Origin: Burkholderia sp. 9120
GTDB lineage: Bacteria > Pseudomonadota > Gammaproteobacteria > Burkholderiales > Burkholderiaceae
Length of the DNA: 64,000 nt
Assembly (NCBI RefSeq): GCF_000745015.1
Contig: NZ_JQNA01000001.1
Coordinates: 682,001 to 746,000 of the forward strand
Reading direction: 5' to 3'
Every line of letters begins with the position of its first letter. The first letter of the stretch is position 1. Made by a program: the position numbers and the translations under genes. This document shows, piece after piece, positions 35,199-44,251 of this stretch. The notes below the pieces were generated by a model. It saw only the letters and a program-made list of their open reading frames with translations. It was not told the origin of the DNA and searched no databases.

Positions 35199-36295
35199 CA
35201 CGCGAGCGCTCGCGAAGCATCCGCCACCGGCGTGATCGCGATCGTGCGCGCGGGCGCTTCGCCCGCCGCCCGCTCCGCCGCGATCAGCCGCTCCATCACG
35301 CGCCGCGCGCGAATCGCGCCGGCATCGATGGGCAGCAGCGCCGGTTGCATCGCCCAGAAGTCGTTATCGCCGAGATTCTTCTGCTGCGCTTCGAGCATCG
35401 GCAGGTCTTCGCACTCGAACGGCTTCATCAACCCGTCGACGGCATAGCGCACCAGTTCGTGCGCGGCCTCGCCCATCTCGTTGGGCAAACCGAACGCGAA
35501 GAAGTAATGCGTCGTGCGCTCCGTCTCCGGCGTCAGCCAATGCGCCGACGGCGCGATCAGCCCCGCTTCGCGCGGCATGCCCGCGGCGGTCACGCCGACC
35601 ACGATCGACAGCAGTCCCGGCGGCGTCCAGCGCACATCCATCCAGCGGTCCACCCGCGTCCCCGCCGGAATCCCGAAGCCTTGCGCGACGAACGGCTGCA
35701 GCGCTTCGTCGTACGCGCTACGGCGCACCCAGACAATGTCGCCGAGGTTGCCCGACTGCACGTCGCCGCGCGCGATCGCCTCGCTGCCCAGCGTATCGGG
35801 ATGCAGAAACTGGAAGTGGCTCAGATCGAGCAGGTTGTCTGCGCTCAGTTGATAGTGCGCGCGCGTGTGCAGATAACCATCGTGGGTGACGTGCGTGACG
35901 GGATCGACGAACGGAAACGACGGCAACAGCGACTCGTCGGCGCGCAACGGGTCGCCGGGCCAGAACCAGATGGCGCCGTAACGTTCGAGCGTGGGATACG
36001 TGCGCACCTTCGCGCCGGCCGGCACCCGGCCGTCGCCGTGCGGATTGTGCACGCACTGCCCGCTCGCCCCGAAGCGCAGACCGTGATAGGGACATTCAAG
36101 CGCGCCGTCGACGACCCGGCCTTGCGACAGCGGCGCGAAGCGATGCGCACAGCGATCGTCGAGCGCGATCGGGCGTTGTTCGGCATCGCGATACAACACC
36201 ACGGGCCGGCTCAGCAGCGTGCGCGAAAACGGCGTGCCGGGACAAACCTCGTGGGAGAACGCGGCGACATACCAGGCATTGGACAGAAAGGACAT
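35198..36295 (-). CDS. Rieske non-haem iron oxygenase (VanA-like)
   Basis: 365 residues. The Rieske [2Fe-2S] ligands are C-x-H in DDRCAHRFAPLSQG and C-x2-H in LECPYHGLRF. The mononuclear iron site is in DNLLDLSHFQFLHPD (Asp and two His). Overall it resembles vanillate O-demethylase oxygenases, which oxidise aromatic or other small substrates using a separate reductase. No reductase gene is adjacent. It opens the operon with the MenD-like and pyruvyl transferase genes, and the next start touches its stop. The combination is not a pathway I recognise. Confidence 0.85.
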   Translation of the reverse strand: MSFLSNAWYVAAFSHEVCPGTPFSRTLLSRPVVLYRDAEQRPIALDDRCAHRFAPLSQGRVVDGALECPYHGLRFGASGQCVHNPHGDGRVPAGAKVRTYPTLERYGAIWFWPGDPLRADESLLPSFPFVDPVTHVTHDGYLHTRAHYQLSADNLLDLSHFQFLHPDTLGSEAIARGDVQSGNLGDIVWVRRSAYDEALQPFVAQGFGIPAGTRVDRWMDVRWTPPGLLSIVVGVTAAGMPREAGLIAPSAHWLTPETERTTHYFFAFGLPNEMGEAAHELVRYAVDGLMKPFECEDLPMLEAQQKNLGDNDFWAMQPALLPIDAGAIRARRVMERLIAAERAAGEAPARTIAITPVADASRALA

Positions 36296-36785
36296 GGACG
36301 CACTCGCAATGGAATCGGCATAGAAAAAAATAGCGTGGCGCCGGTTTCCGGCCGCCTCATGCGAGTCTAAGTAGCCGGCCGTCCCACAGTTTCAAAAAAA
36401 CTCATGCCAATCCGAAGCTATGGGCATAAAACGCAGTCGCGCGATTCTCAACAAAAGTAAATAGGCCTTGCAACGCTGAAAGGTGCTGCGAACCTTGCTT
36501 CGCGTGCGATTCCGGCCGATTTGAGTCTCTTTTACCGGCCTCATTCATATTGAGTGAAATTGATACCGCAAACCGGTTCAGCCTTTCATCTCCACTCAAC
36601 GTGCGCGATCTCCAACCTTATTAGCCGGCATAAAGCGATTCGAAACCCTTTGTCCGAATTTCATGCACTTTCTCTACTTCTTACAGCGAAACAATTCGTT
36701 ACAGCCCTGATATTTTAAGGGCCGTAATTTTCGGGGCACGCCAGATGGTTTGGGAAGCAACCTTAAGCATCAGTCCCGGGAGGGC
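36296..36785. other. Divergent promoter region between the Rieske operon and hrpG
   Basis: About 490 bases, less GC-rich than the flanks, with no convincing ORF (a 65-codon frame at 36402-36599 lacks supporting signals). A possible sigma-70 pair for hrpG is TTGTCC (36650-36655) and TCTACT (36673-36678), 17 bases apart. No PIP box was found on either strand, as expected for the hrpG regulatory gene. Nothing else is identified. Confidence 0.4.
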
Positions 36786-37871
36786 ATGTTGAAATTCGCC
36801 GTGATGACCACCAGCAGCAGTCTGTTCAATCTGATTTGCCAATGCTTTCACGACGAGGCAATCGAATGCTGCCGTTTCCTCGATGACGTCGCGCTATCCC
36901 GGGCGATCTATCGCGAGGACTATCACGCCATTCTTGTCGACGCCGCCACGGGGATCGACGCAACGCGCGCCGTGTTCGCACGTCGCGCCTGCTACGGCGA
37001 CCGCCGCGCGCCGTTGATCGTGATCGGCGCGTTTGCCGATCGCGACAGCATCGAGCGGGCCTTCGAGATCGGCGCCGACGACGTCGTGCTCTCGCCGATC
37101 GACCGCGGCGAGCTCGAAGCACGCACCTACCAGGCGCTACGCCGCTTCCAGTCGCCTACACCGGTGCAATCCGAAGACTGGGTCGAACTCGGACCGTACC
37201 GGCTCGACCGGCGCACGGGCACGGTGCTGGTCGACGATCAGGAAATCCGCCTGACGGTGCGCGAATTCGCGATTGCGTGGCTGCTGTTCTCGCGGGCCGG
37301 CGAGTATGTGAGCCGCCGGCAGATTGCCGGCGCGATCTGGAGCAGCACGGAAGATATCGTCGGACGCACGCTCGAACAGCACATCTACAAGCTGCGCAAG
37401 AAGCTGGCGTTGAATGGCGCATCCGGTGTGCAGCTCCGCACGATGTATGCGCACGGTTATCGCGTCGAGTTGTGCGACGGCCGGGCCGAGAGCGACGCGA
37501 TCGCGACAGATCTGACGCGGACCACAAAGGCCACGCAATCCACACGAGCCGCGCGCACCGCGGATGCGATTGTCGCGATCACCCAGGCTGTGGATAGCGC
37601 ACGCGAAGAAATCGCCGACGACTGCGCAACAGAGACGACACGCCCGGTGCGGACGCTAGACATCCACGCAAAAGACAGCGAGACGGCGCGCAACGCGCAG
37701 CCGTGGGGCCAGTATGCCGCCATGTGGCACAGCGGTACGACGCACGTCGTGCATCGGCTGGCGGGCTTTACGGCGGCCGGCGCGGAGGCTTCGGACGGCG
37801 ACGCATCGGTCGCGCTGACCTCGTTCTCGATTCCCGCCGCGCTGCTAGGCGGCAACGCACGCCGTCGCTAA
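36786..37871 (+). CDS. hrpG: HrpG-type OmpR-family regulator
   Basis: 361 residues. An N-terminal receiver-like domain (1-115) is followed by an OmpR winged helix (about 130-230; LTVREFAIAWLLFSRAGEYVSRRQIAGAIW, RTLEQHIYKLRKKL) and an uncharacterised 130-residue C-terminal extension. Position next to hrcC and the HrpB-type activator identifies it as HrpG, which in Ralstonia and Xanthomonas turns on hrpB/hrpX in response to host signals. The receiver keeps a possible phospho-Asp (ILVD52), but the usual Lys before Pro is Ser103 (VLSPI) and the acidic pair at the start is absent. The ATG at 36786 follows GGGAGGGC. Confidence 0.82.
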   Translation: MLKFAVMTTSSSLFNLICQCFHDEAIECCRFLDDVALSRAIYREDYHAILVDAATGIDATRAVFARRACYGDRRAPLIVIGAFADRDSIERAFEIGADDVVLSPIDRGELEARTYQALRRFQSPTPVQSEDWVELGPYRLDRRTGTVLVDDQEIRLTVREFAIAWLLFSRAGEYVSRRQIAGAIWSSTEDIVGRTLEQHIYKLRKKLALNGASGVQLRTMYAHGYRVELCDGRAESDAIATDLTRTTKATQSTRAARTADAIVAITQAVDSAREEIADDCATETTRPVRTLDIHAKDSETARNAQPWGQYAAMWHSGTTHVVHRLAGFTAAGAEASDGDASVALTSFSIPAALLGGNARRR

Positions 37872-37880
37872 GCAGCGGCT

Positions 37881-37916
37881 AAAAAGGGGCAAGCGCGGCC
37901 GTCACCGCCTTGCCCC
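37881..37916 (-). terminator. Intrinsic terminator between hrpG and hrcC
   Basis: GGGGCAAG pairs with CTTGCCCC, extended by GCGG/CCGC past a single bulged base, to form a strong hairpin. On the minus strand it is followed at once by TTTTT, so it should end the hrcC transcript. It probably also blocks hrpG read-through. Confidence 0.75.
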
Positions 37917-37949
37917 TGTCCTGCATCAATCCAGACCAAACCCAGCCGC

Positions 37950-39740
37950 CTACAGATCCAGCACTCGCGGCGACAACAGGAAGACCCGCTCCATATGCGA
38001 GCGCTCGTCATTGTTGTAACGGAACAGCGCACCGATCAGCGGAATCTTCGACAAACCCGGCACACCGGTCATCCCGTTCGAGTTGTTGTCCACGCTATAA
38101 CCCGCGATCAACAGACTCTCCCCCTGACCGACAAACGCCTGCGTATTGATCTCGCTGCTGGTGATCACCGGAATGTTGTCGACCTGCTGCCCCGTAAGCT
38201 GACCGTCCTCGATATGCACTTCGAGCTTGATGCGCGTCTGCCCGTCTTCCTGCACGACCATCGGCAACACGCGCAGCGACACACCCGTCGACACGCTGTA
38301 CAGATCCGCCGACGTATAACCGGACACGCGCACGAAGAACTTGGTCTTGTTGTCCATGACCGCTTCGACGTTGTCGAGCGTCGCGACTTTCGGCGACGCG
38401 TCGATCTTCGCCTTCGAGCTGCTCTGCATCGCATTGACGCGCGCCATCAGATAACGCCCCGCATCGCCCAGCACGGCGGTGATCGACGCGCCCACCGGCG
38501 TGGCCGAGACGACCGTGGTGCCGTCGGCGAGCGTCGAGGTGCCGAAGTTCGGGTTGATCGAACCGTTCGCGTAGCTGTTCTGCTGATACGTGCCGCTGCC
38601 GGTCTGAAAGTCGAGATGGCTGTTATGCGCCCGCCAGTCCACGCCGATCTGCTTGAGCAGGTCGTCGTCGATTTCGATGATGTGCGCCTCGATCTCGATC
38701 AGCTTGGGCCGCGTGTCGAGCTGCTCGATCAGCGACGCGTACTGGTCGATACGCTGCGGCGTATCGCGGATCAGCACCGAGTTGGTGGTGGGATCGGGTT
38801 GCATGATCGGCAGCGTCAGATCGCCGCCGCTCGGCTGGCTCATCCCCGAGGAGCCCGGCGTATTCGCGTAGCCCACGGCGCCGCCGCTGCCGTAATTGGA
38901 CGGCTGCGCATTGCCGACCAGACCGCCGAGCGCGGAGCCGTCGCCGCCTGCCATGTTGGGCGGCAACGGCGGATTGTTCACCTGACCGCCGCCGTTGTTG
39001 CCGCCGTTGACGTCCGCCATCGGCGGCACGCGCTGCAGGTTCGGCGATACCGAGGTCTGCGACTGGCCACCGCTGCCGCCCTTCTCCTGCTTCGCGTGAT
39101 ACATGTTCGACAGCACCGTCGCCACGCCCGGCACCGTGATCGTGTTGCCGTCGATCTGCACCTTGTGGTCGGCGGCCCACGCATGCTTCAGTTTGAACAC
39201 GCGAATCACCGAGCCGGTGCGGCGGCTGGCGTTCTCGTCCAGCCGCTTCGCGATCTCGCCCACCATCTGCACATATTGCGGCGGACCGTTGACGATCGCC
39301 GTCCCCGCGCTTTCGTCATAGAGCACCGGGAAACGCGGGTCGTCGACGCTCATGGTGTGCAACGCGGCGCGCAGATCGCTGGCGGACGCGTGATCGAGTT
39401 TGATCACCTGATGCGTGACGTCGTTGGCGCTGCTGATCGACAGCACGCTGCCGTCATAGAACCAGACGAAGCCGAAGGTCGACGCAAGCGTATCGAGAAA
39501 GCGTTGCGGCGACATATCGAAACGCCCCGTCACCGCGCCCTGCACGTTGCCCGCAATCGATGCGGCCACGCCCTGGCTTGCGGTGAAATCGCGCAGCACG
39601 TCTTTCAGATCCTTGCCTTCGACGGCAATGTGTACGGTCGTGCCGCGCCAGCGCACCGGCGCAGCGCTCGCGGGTTGCAGCGCGCCCAACGTAAGGGACG
39701 CCGCGAGCCACGCGGCGCAGAACAGCGTCTTCGATTTCAT
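37950..39740 (-). CDS. hrcC: HrcC (SctC), type III outer membrane secretin
   Basis: 596 residues. A signal peptide (LFCAAWLAASLTLGALQPASA) is followed by N0/N1-type domains (GKDLKDVLRDFTASQGV, GPPQYVQMVGEIAKRLD). A Gly/Asn/Gln-rich linker follows, then an N3 domain and the secretin core ending with DNIPVITSSEINTQAF, GESLLIAGY and PLIGALFRYNNDERS. It forms the outer membrane ring through which substrates leave. It lies 93 bases after the activator gene and may be co-transcribed with it, as in Ralstonia. The start is ATG 39740; a weak ribosome site precedes it. Confidence 0.95.
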   Translation of the reverse strand: MKSKTLFCAAWLAASLTLGALQPASAAPVRWRGTTVHIAVEGKDLKDVLRDFTASQGVAASIAGNVQGAVTGRFDMSPQRFLDTLASTFGFVWFYDGSVLSISSANDVTHQVIKLDHASASDLRAALHTMSVDDPRFPVLYDESAGTAIVNGPPQYVQMVGEIAKRLDENASRRTGSVIRVFKLKHAWAADHKVQIDGNTITVPGVATVLSNMYHAKQEKGGSGGQSQTSVSPNLQRVPPMADVNGGNNGGGQVNNPPLPPNMAGGDGSALGGLVGNAQPSNYGSGGAVGYANTPGSSGMSQPSGGDLTLPIMQPDPTTNSVLIRDTPQRIDQYASLIEQLDTRPKLIEIEAHIIEIDDDLLKQIGVDWRAHNSHLDFQTGSGTYQQNSYANGSINPNFGTSTLADGTTVVSATPVGASITAVLGDAGRYLMARVNAMQSSSKAKIDASPKVATLDNVEAVMDNKTKFFVRVSGYTSADLYSVSTGVSLRVLPMVVQEDGQTRIKLEVHIEDGQLTGQQVDNIPVITSSEINTQAFVGQGESLLIAGYSVDNNSNGMTGVPGLSKIPLIGALFRYNNDERSHMERVFLLSPRVLDL

Positions 39741-39785
39741 GGAGTCGACTGTGTGAAGGTGAAGGAAAAAAGATGAAGGCCCGCT

Positions 39786-39812
39786 CGCACTGCCGCGGTC
39801 AGCCGCAGTGCG
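39786..39812 (-). other. Hairpin between the AraC activator gene and hrcC
   Basis: A perfect 8-bp stem CGCACTGC/GCAGTGCG with an 11-base loop sits in the 92-base gap. On the minus strand a TTTTTT run follows about 15 bases later. It may be a weak terminator or attenuator reducing hrcC read-through. The distance of the T-run argues against a strong one. Confidence 0.35.
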
Positions 39813-39832
39813 CCGTTGCAGCCGTAGCCGCG

Positions 39833-41308
39833 CTATCGTTCGAGCGTCTCGGACGGGGCTTCGTGAAACTGTTTGCGATAGCCGTTGACAAGTGTCGAGC
39901 GGTTTTGCACGCCCCATTTGCTGGCCGCGCCGAGCACGCCGCGCTCGCTCGAATACGACCGGTCGGTGAGTTCCGCACGGATCCGTTCCATGCGCTGACG
40001 GCGGATCAATTCGGTCGGCGACAGTCCGAGGAAATTCTTGAAGGCGCTTTGCAGCGCGCGCTCGGTCACGCCGATTTCGGCGGCCACTTCGCGCACCGAC
40101 AGATCGCGTCGGTCGAGGTTGTCCAGCACGTAGACGTAGGCGCGGCGATACTTGGCCGGCAGACGCGCGCCGACGTCGTCCAGTTGCGGCGAGGCTTTCG
40201 CGCTGCGCTGCAGGAACGGCGCGCGCACCTGCGAGTCTTCGCGCAAACATTGCATTGCGACCAGCGCGTAGCGGCTGTAAAGCTGCAGCGATTCCTGCGC
40301 GCGTCCTTCGGCCTGACGCGTTTTCGCGCTGCAGTAGAGGTATTCGAGCTGACGGTGGCCGGTCGTGCCGTTACGGCCGACCTGATGCAGCGGTTCGAGA
40401 ATCGAGCAGGCCAGATGCGGCGCCGCGCCGGCCAGTGTCGCCAGGGCGATTTCGAGGCGCAGCGTGCGTTGATAGTCGGCGAGTCCCTGCTCGCGCGACC
40501 ATTGCAAATGCCGCTGCAATTCGCCGATCGCATCACGATCCGCGCAGGCGGCCAGCCGCAACTGCTGCAGGTAGTCGATCCGCGCACGCAGCAACGGCGA
40601 GCGCACGCCGAACACGGCGCGCGCGAGACCGTCGACGCTCGCATCCGTGCCCTGACCGGGGCGCGGCGCACGTTCGCTCGACAAACCGGAGTGCCAGTAG
40701 ACATGATCGCGCAGCGCCGTTGCGCCCCGCACTTCCGCCTGCACGGCGAAGTCGAAACGCAGCGTGGTGAGCAGCGCGTGCCAATGGCCCTGCGTATCGT
40801 CGAGATCGCGCTCCACCCGTTCGATCAGATCGTCGAGCGCGTCGGCGGCTTCGCTGGTGCGGCCCAGTTCATAGAACACGCAGACCATCCCGAAGTGGGC
40901 CTCCACCGCACGCGCCGGCTCGATTTCGGGTTCGTCGGCGACACGCGAAAAACACGCGAGCGCCGTGCCCAGCCGATGACGGAAAAATGCCTGCCACGCG
41001 GCATTCCGGCAGGACGCGGTACGGATCGCATGCTTCGACGAGCGAATCAGTTTCTGTGCGCGGCGGTAGTTCTCTTCCGCCTCGACTTCGATACCCAGCA
41101 TCAGCTGCAGGTCGGCGTGCAATTGCAGCGCGTGCGGCGCGAAATCGGCGTTGCCGGCTTCGTCGGTCCAGCGGCTCGCGAGCTGGCTCGCGGCGTTCAG
41201 TTTGCCATCGAGCAAGGTGTCCAGGAAACGGCTGGCCGGCGCGGTGTCAGCACACGGTGTCGGTGTCGCGAGCGCGGAGACCACAGGGAAATAAAGCATC
41301 GAAAGCAT
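39833..41308 (-). CDS. hrpB: HrpB/HrpX-type AraC activator of the Hrp regulon
   Basis: 491 residues, the family length. A long TPR-like helical N-terminal region is followed by an AraC helix-turn-helix pair at the C-terminus (LSVREVAAEIGVTERALQSAFKNFLGLSPTELIRRQRMERIR and the GVQNRSTLVNGYRKQFHEAPSETL end). HrpB (Ralstonia) and HrpX (Xanthomonas) bind PIP/hrpII boxes and switch on hrp operons and effectors. Such boxes are present throughout this window, so the gene and its targets fit together. The ATG at 41308 follows GAGGAGTCGTCC. The gene is likely controlled by HrpG. Confidence 0.9.
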   Translation of the reverse strand: MLSMLYFPVVSALATPTPCADTAPASRFLDTLLDGKLNAASQLASRWTDEAGNADFAPHALQLHADLQLMLGIEVEAEENYRRAQKLIRSSKHAIRTASCRNAAWQAFFRHRLGTALACFSRVADEPEIEPARAVEAHFGMVCVFYELGRTSEAADALDDLIERVERDLDDTQGHWHALLTTLRFDFAVQAEVRGATALRDHVYWHSGLSSERAPRPGQGTDASVDGLARAVFGVRSPLLRARIDYLQQLRLAACADRDAIGELQRHLQWSREQGLADYQRTLRLEIALATLAGAAPHLACSILEPLHQVGRNGTTGHRQLEYLYCSAKTRQAEGRAQESLQLYSRYALVAMQCLREDSQVRAPFLQRSAKASPQLDDVGARLPAKYRRAYVYVLDNLDRRDLSVREVAAEIGVTERALQSAFKNFLGLSPTELIRRQRMERIRAELTDRSYSSERGVLGAASKWGVQNRSTLVNGYRKQFHEAPSETLER

Positions 41309-41508
41309 GGACGACTCCTCTGAGTGCGGGAACGCGTCGCAGGCGGCAAGCGCGTTGCGTCGGGTGGAGTCAATGTAGCCAGGCGGATCGAGCAAAATTT
41401 CAATTAATCTGACATTCCCGGCGTGTTTGAGAAGGTTTGAGTTTTGCCGCGATCTCGCTGCGATGCAGCGATTTATGCGGTACGTCATGCAACATTCTCA
41501 ACGCAAGC

Positions 41509-42381
41509 TCAAGGATGGTTCGTCGGCGCAGCGGTATCCGGCGTGTGCGGTGTTGGCGATGCATCAGGGGTTTTCGTCGAATCAGAGAGCACGCGAAACT
41601 CCGCAGCGAGACCGCGCAAGGTGACCTGGTCGCGCACCTGATCGACGAAGACGCCCACGAACAACGCCAGCATCAGCACCGTGACCGCGCCCTTGACCGG
41701 CTGACTGAGCGTCATCAGATCGAGCTTCGAGGCGGACTTCGCGGCAAAGCCAAAAGCGAAGTCGATCAGCAGCAGAATGAACATCATCGGCGCCGCGAGT
41801 TTGGCGACGGTTTGCATCAGCGAGTCGGTCTGCGCGAGTACGAACGATTCGAGAATGTTCGACACGTTCGGCGCCGCCGAGACGATCGGCCACCAGTGAT
41901 ACGACTCGTACAGCGTGCCGAGCAGAAAGGTCATGCCGCCGAGCGCCCAGAACGCTACCGACGCAATCTGCCCGAGCAGCGTGGCGGTCGGCGTGGATTG
42001 TTCCTGGCGCGTGGGGTTGGTGATCTGCACGTTGTTGTAGCCCGTCAGATCGTCGATATACGTGCCCGCGCCTTCCGCGACCCAGAACACGATTGAAGCC
42101 GCAAAGCCGATCACCAGTCCGATCAGCGCCTCGCGCAAGCCGACTTCGAGCAGCATCACGCCGTGCAGCGATTGCATGAACGCGACGGGCTGACCATAGG
42201 CCACATAAGAGCTGAACAGCAGCACGACCGCATTGCGCACCACGCCTTGCAGCAGACCGTCGGCGGTCGGCGGAAAGATGAACATCACGATAAACAACCG
42301 CAGCGAGCACACGCCGATCAGCGTGATATAGCCGACCAGCAGCGCGCCGAGTTGTGGCAGCGCGGAGGCAATGTCGTTCAT
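41509..42381 (-). CDS. hrcT: HrcT (SctT), T3SS export gate protein
   Basis: 290 residues of the SpaR/YscT/HrcT family with about six membrane helices. FIFPPTADGLLQGVVRNAVVLLFSSY, LREALIGLVIGFAASIVFWVAEGAGTYIDD and LGGMTFLLGTLYESYHWWP are family segments. With HrcR, HrcS and HrcU it forms the inner membrane export gate. Its ATG overlaps the hrpB7 stop (ATGA). It is the last gene of the hrpB1-hrcT operon. The gap to the hrpB gene (about 200 bases) is lower in GC and should hold the hrpB promoter. Confidence 0.95.
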   Translation of the reverse strand: MNDIASALPQLGALLVGYITLIGVCSLRLFIVMFIFPPTADGLLQGVVRNAVVLLFSSYVAYGQPVAFMQSLHGVMLLEVGLREALIGLVIGFAASIVFWVAEGAGTYIDDLTGYNNVQITNPTRQEQSTPTATLLGQIASVAFWALGGMTFLLGTLYESYHWWPIVSAAPNVSNILESFVLAQTDSLMQTVAKLAAPMMFILLLIDFAFGFAAKSASKLDLMTLSQPVKGAVTVLMLALFVGVFVDQVRDQVTLRGLAAEFRVLSDSTKTPDASPTPHTPDTAAPTNHP

Positions 42382-42902
42382 GCGTGCGCCCCACGTGCGT
42401 TAAAGCGTCGGGCGAGCGCGGTTTCTTCGGCCTCTTCGTCGCTCGCGTCGCTCTCGGCGTTGTCCTGCGCGCGGCGAATCTCACGAATGCGCTCGCCGCA
42501 CAGATCGATGCGGCCTTGATTCAACGCGATCTCGCGTTGCGTCTGCGCAATCGCGGCAAGATTCGCCTGCACGGCGGCTTCCGCCTGCGCGAGTTCCGCG
42601 TCGAGCAGACGCAAGCGGTCGTTCACCACGCCGAGATACAAGCGGCAATTATTGAGGTCGTCGAACGAGAACGGCTCGGTGCCCGTCATCATGCCGTCCA
42701 CGCGATGCTCGTAAAAGCGCAGCACGCCGGTTTCGTGCGCGAGCTGTTCCTGCTTCGCGTCGCGCGCGGCTTCGAGTGGCGCCTGGGCATGACGCTGCGC
42801 TGAGAGCGTCGCCCGCAAGGTCTCGTCGAGACGGCGACGCCGCGTGCACGATCGCTCCAGCGCGACAATGCGCCGCTGCTGCATGCCTTTCGATGCGCTC
42901 AT
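42378..42902 (-). CDS. hrpB7: HrpB7 (SctO), T3SS central stalk protein
   Basis: 174 residues, almost entirely a Glu/Arg/Ala-rich coiled coil, as in YscO/HrpB7/HrpD stalk proteins. The gene order after hrcN and before hrcT, with four-base overlaps on both sides, identifies it. The protein links the ATPase hexamer to the export gate and is compared with FliJ. Sequence conservation in the family is low, so the call relies on coiled coil, size and position. Confidence 0.85.
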   Translation of the reverse strand: MSASKGMQQRRIVALERSCTRRRRLDETLRATLSAQRHAQAPLEAARDAKQEQLAHETGVLRFYEHRVDGMMTGTEPFSFDDLNNCRLYLGVVNDRLRLLDAELAQAEAAVQANLAAIAQTQREIALNQGRIDLCGERIREIRRAQDNAESDASDEEAEETALARRFNARGAHA

Positions 42903-44251
42903 CGGCCGAACCCGCTCAGGTCGTAGAGCTGCGCCTCGGTGTCCTGCGGCGCCGCGTAATCGCCGGTGCGCTGCGACAGGAACGCCTTGATCGCGTCGGC
43001 CTTGGCAATCGCCTCATCGGCCAGCGCGTTCATGCCCGGCTGGTATTCGCCGATCTGCAACAGCATCTCGACTTCGCGATGCTTCGCCATCAATTCGCGG
43101 ATCCGCGCGGCCGCCTGCACGTAATCGTCCGGCACGACCTGGGGCATCACACGCGACAAACTGCCGAGCACGTCGATGGCCGGATACTGATTCTTCGCCG
43201 CGATCTCACGCGACAGGATCATGTGGCCGTCGAGAATCCCGCGCACTTCTTCGGCGATCGGATCGCTGCCGCTGTCGTCTTCGGCGAGCACGGTGTAGAG
43301 CGCCGTGATCGAACCGGTTTCGCCCATCCCCGCGCGTTCCAGCAGGCGCGGCAGTTCGGCGAAGATCGACGGCGGAAAGCCGCGCCGCGCGGGCGGCTCG
43401 CCGGCGGCGAGACCGATCTCGCGGCCGGCGCGCGCGAAGCGCGTCAGCGAGTCCATCATCAGCAGCACGCGCTGGCCGCGGTCGCGAAAGTATTCGGCAA
43501 TCGCGGTCGCGACATAGGCCGCTTTTGCGCGCTCCATCGACGAGCGGTCCGAGGTGGCGCACACCACCACCGAACGCGCCATGCCCTCCGGCCCGAGAAT
43601 CAACTCGACGAACTCGCGCACTTCGCGGCCGCGTTCGCCGATCAGCGCGATCACGTTGACATCGCACGAAGCACCGCGCGCGAACATGCCCAGCAAGGTA
43701 CTTTTGCCGACGCCGGCCGGCGCGAAAATCCCCATCCGCTGCCCTTCGGCCAGCGTCATCATGGCGTCGACCACGCGCACGCCGGTGGGCAACGGCGCGT
43801 CGATCATGCGACGGCTCATCGGCTCGGGCGGCGCGGCGAAAATCGGCCGCAGCGTGTCGGACTCAATCGGCGGGCCGCCGTCCACGGGTTCGCCGAGGCT
43901 GTCGATCACGCGGCCGAGCAGCATGTCGCCCACTTTGACGGAGAGCGGGCGGCCGAGGCCGATTACCTGGGTCGAACGCGAAATGTTTTCGAGCCGCGAG
44001 AACGGCGACAACAGCGCGACGTCGCGGGTAAAACCGATCACCTCGGCAAGCTGCAGCAAGGTGCCGTTCGCCGCGCGCAACTCGCACAGTTCACCGAGCG
44101 ACAGATCGAGCCCAGCGACCTTGATCAGCGTGCCGATCACTTCGAGCACTTTGCCGGTCCGCGTCACGCCCGGCTCGGCCAGAATCTCGCGCTCGATCTC
44201 GTCGGTGAGCCGGTCGAAATCGACCGTGCCCGTCAGCCACGGCGTGCTCAT
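42899..44251 (-). CDS. hrcN: HrcN (SctN), T3SS ATPase
   Basis: 450 residues. Walker A is APAGVGKS (177-184), the Walker B region is RVLLMMDSLTRFARAGREIGLAAGE, and GERGREVREFVE is also typical of T3SS/flagellar/F1-type ATPases. It forms a hexamer at the cytoplasmic base that strips chaperones and unfolds substrates. It overlaps the neighbours by four bases on each side (ATGA), so it is part of the tightly coupled operon. Confidence 0.97.
   Translation of the reverse strand: MSTPWLTGTVDFDRLTDEIEREILAEPGVTRTGKVLEVIGTLIKVAGLDLSLGELCELRAANGTLLQLAEVIGFTRDVALLSPFSRLENISRSTQVIGLGRPLSVKVGDMLLGRVIDSLGEPVDGGPPIESDTLRPIFAAPPEPMSRRMIDAPLPTGVRVVDAMMTLAEGQRMGIFAPAGVGKSTLLGMFARGASCDVNVIALIGERGREVREFVELILGPEGMARSVVVCATSDRSSMERAKAAYVATAIAEYFRDRGQRVLLMMDSLTRFARAGREIGLAAGEPPARRGFPPSIFAELPRLLERAGMGETGSITALYTVLAEDDSGSDPIAEEVRGILDGHMILSREIAAKNQYPAIDVLGSLSRVMPQVVPDDYVQAAARIRELMAKHREVEMLLQIGEYQPGMNALADEAIAKADAIKAFLSQRTGDYAAPQDTEAQLYDLSGFGR

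Noticed and set aside
36402..36599. 65-codon ORF on the minus strand in the hrpG upstream region
   Set aside because: No ribosome site, no recognisable features, and it lies in an AT-richer promoter region between divergent genes.
20428..36785. Mobile-element or integrase signature at the left edge of the T3SS island
   Set aside because: No transposase, integrase, tRNA gene or attachment-site repeats were seen, so no mobile element is called.
41309..41508. PIP box or clear sigma-70 promoter before the hrpB activator gene
   Set aside because: None found; only weak TACATT and TTGAAA-like hexamers with poor spacing.
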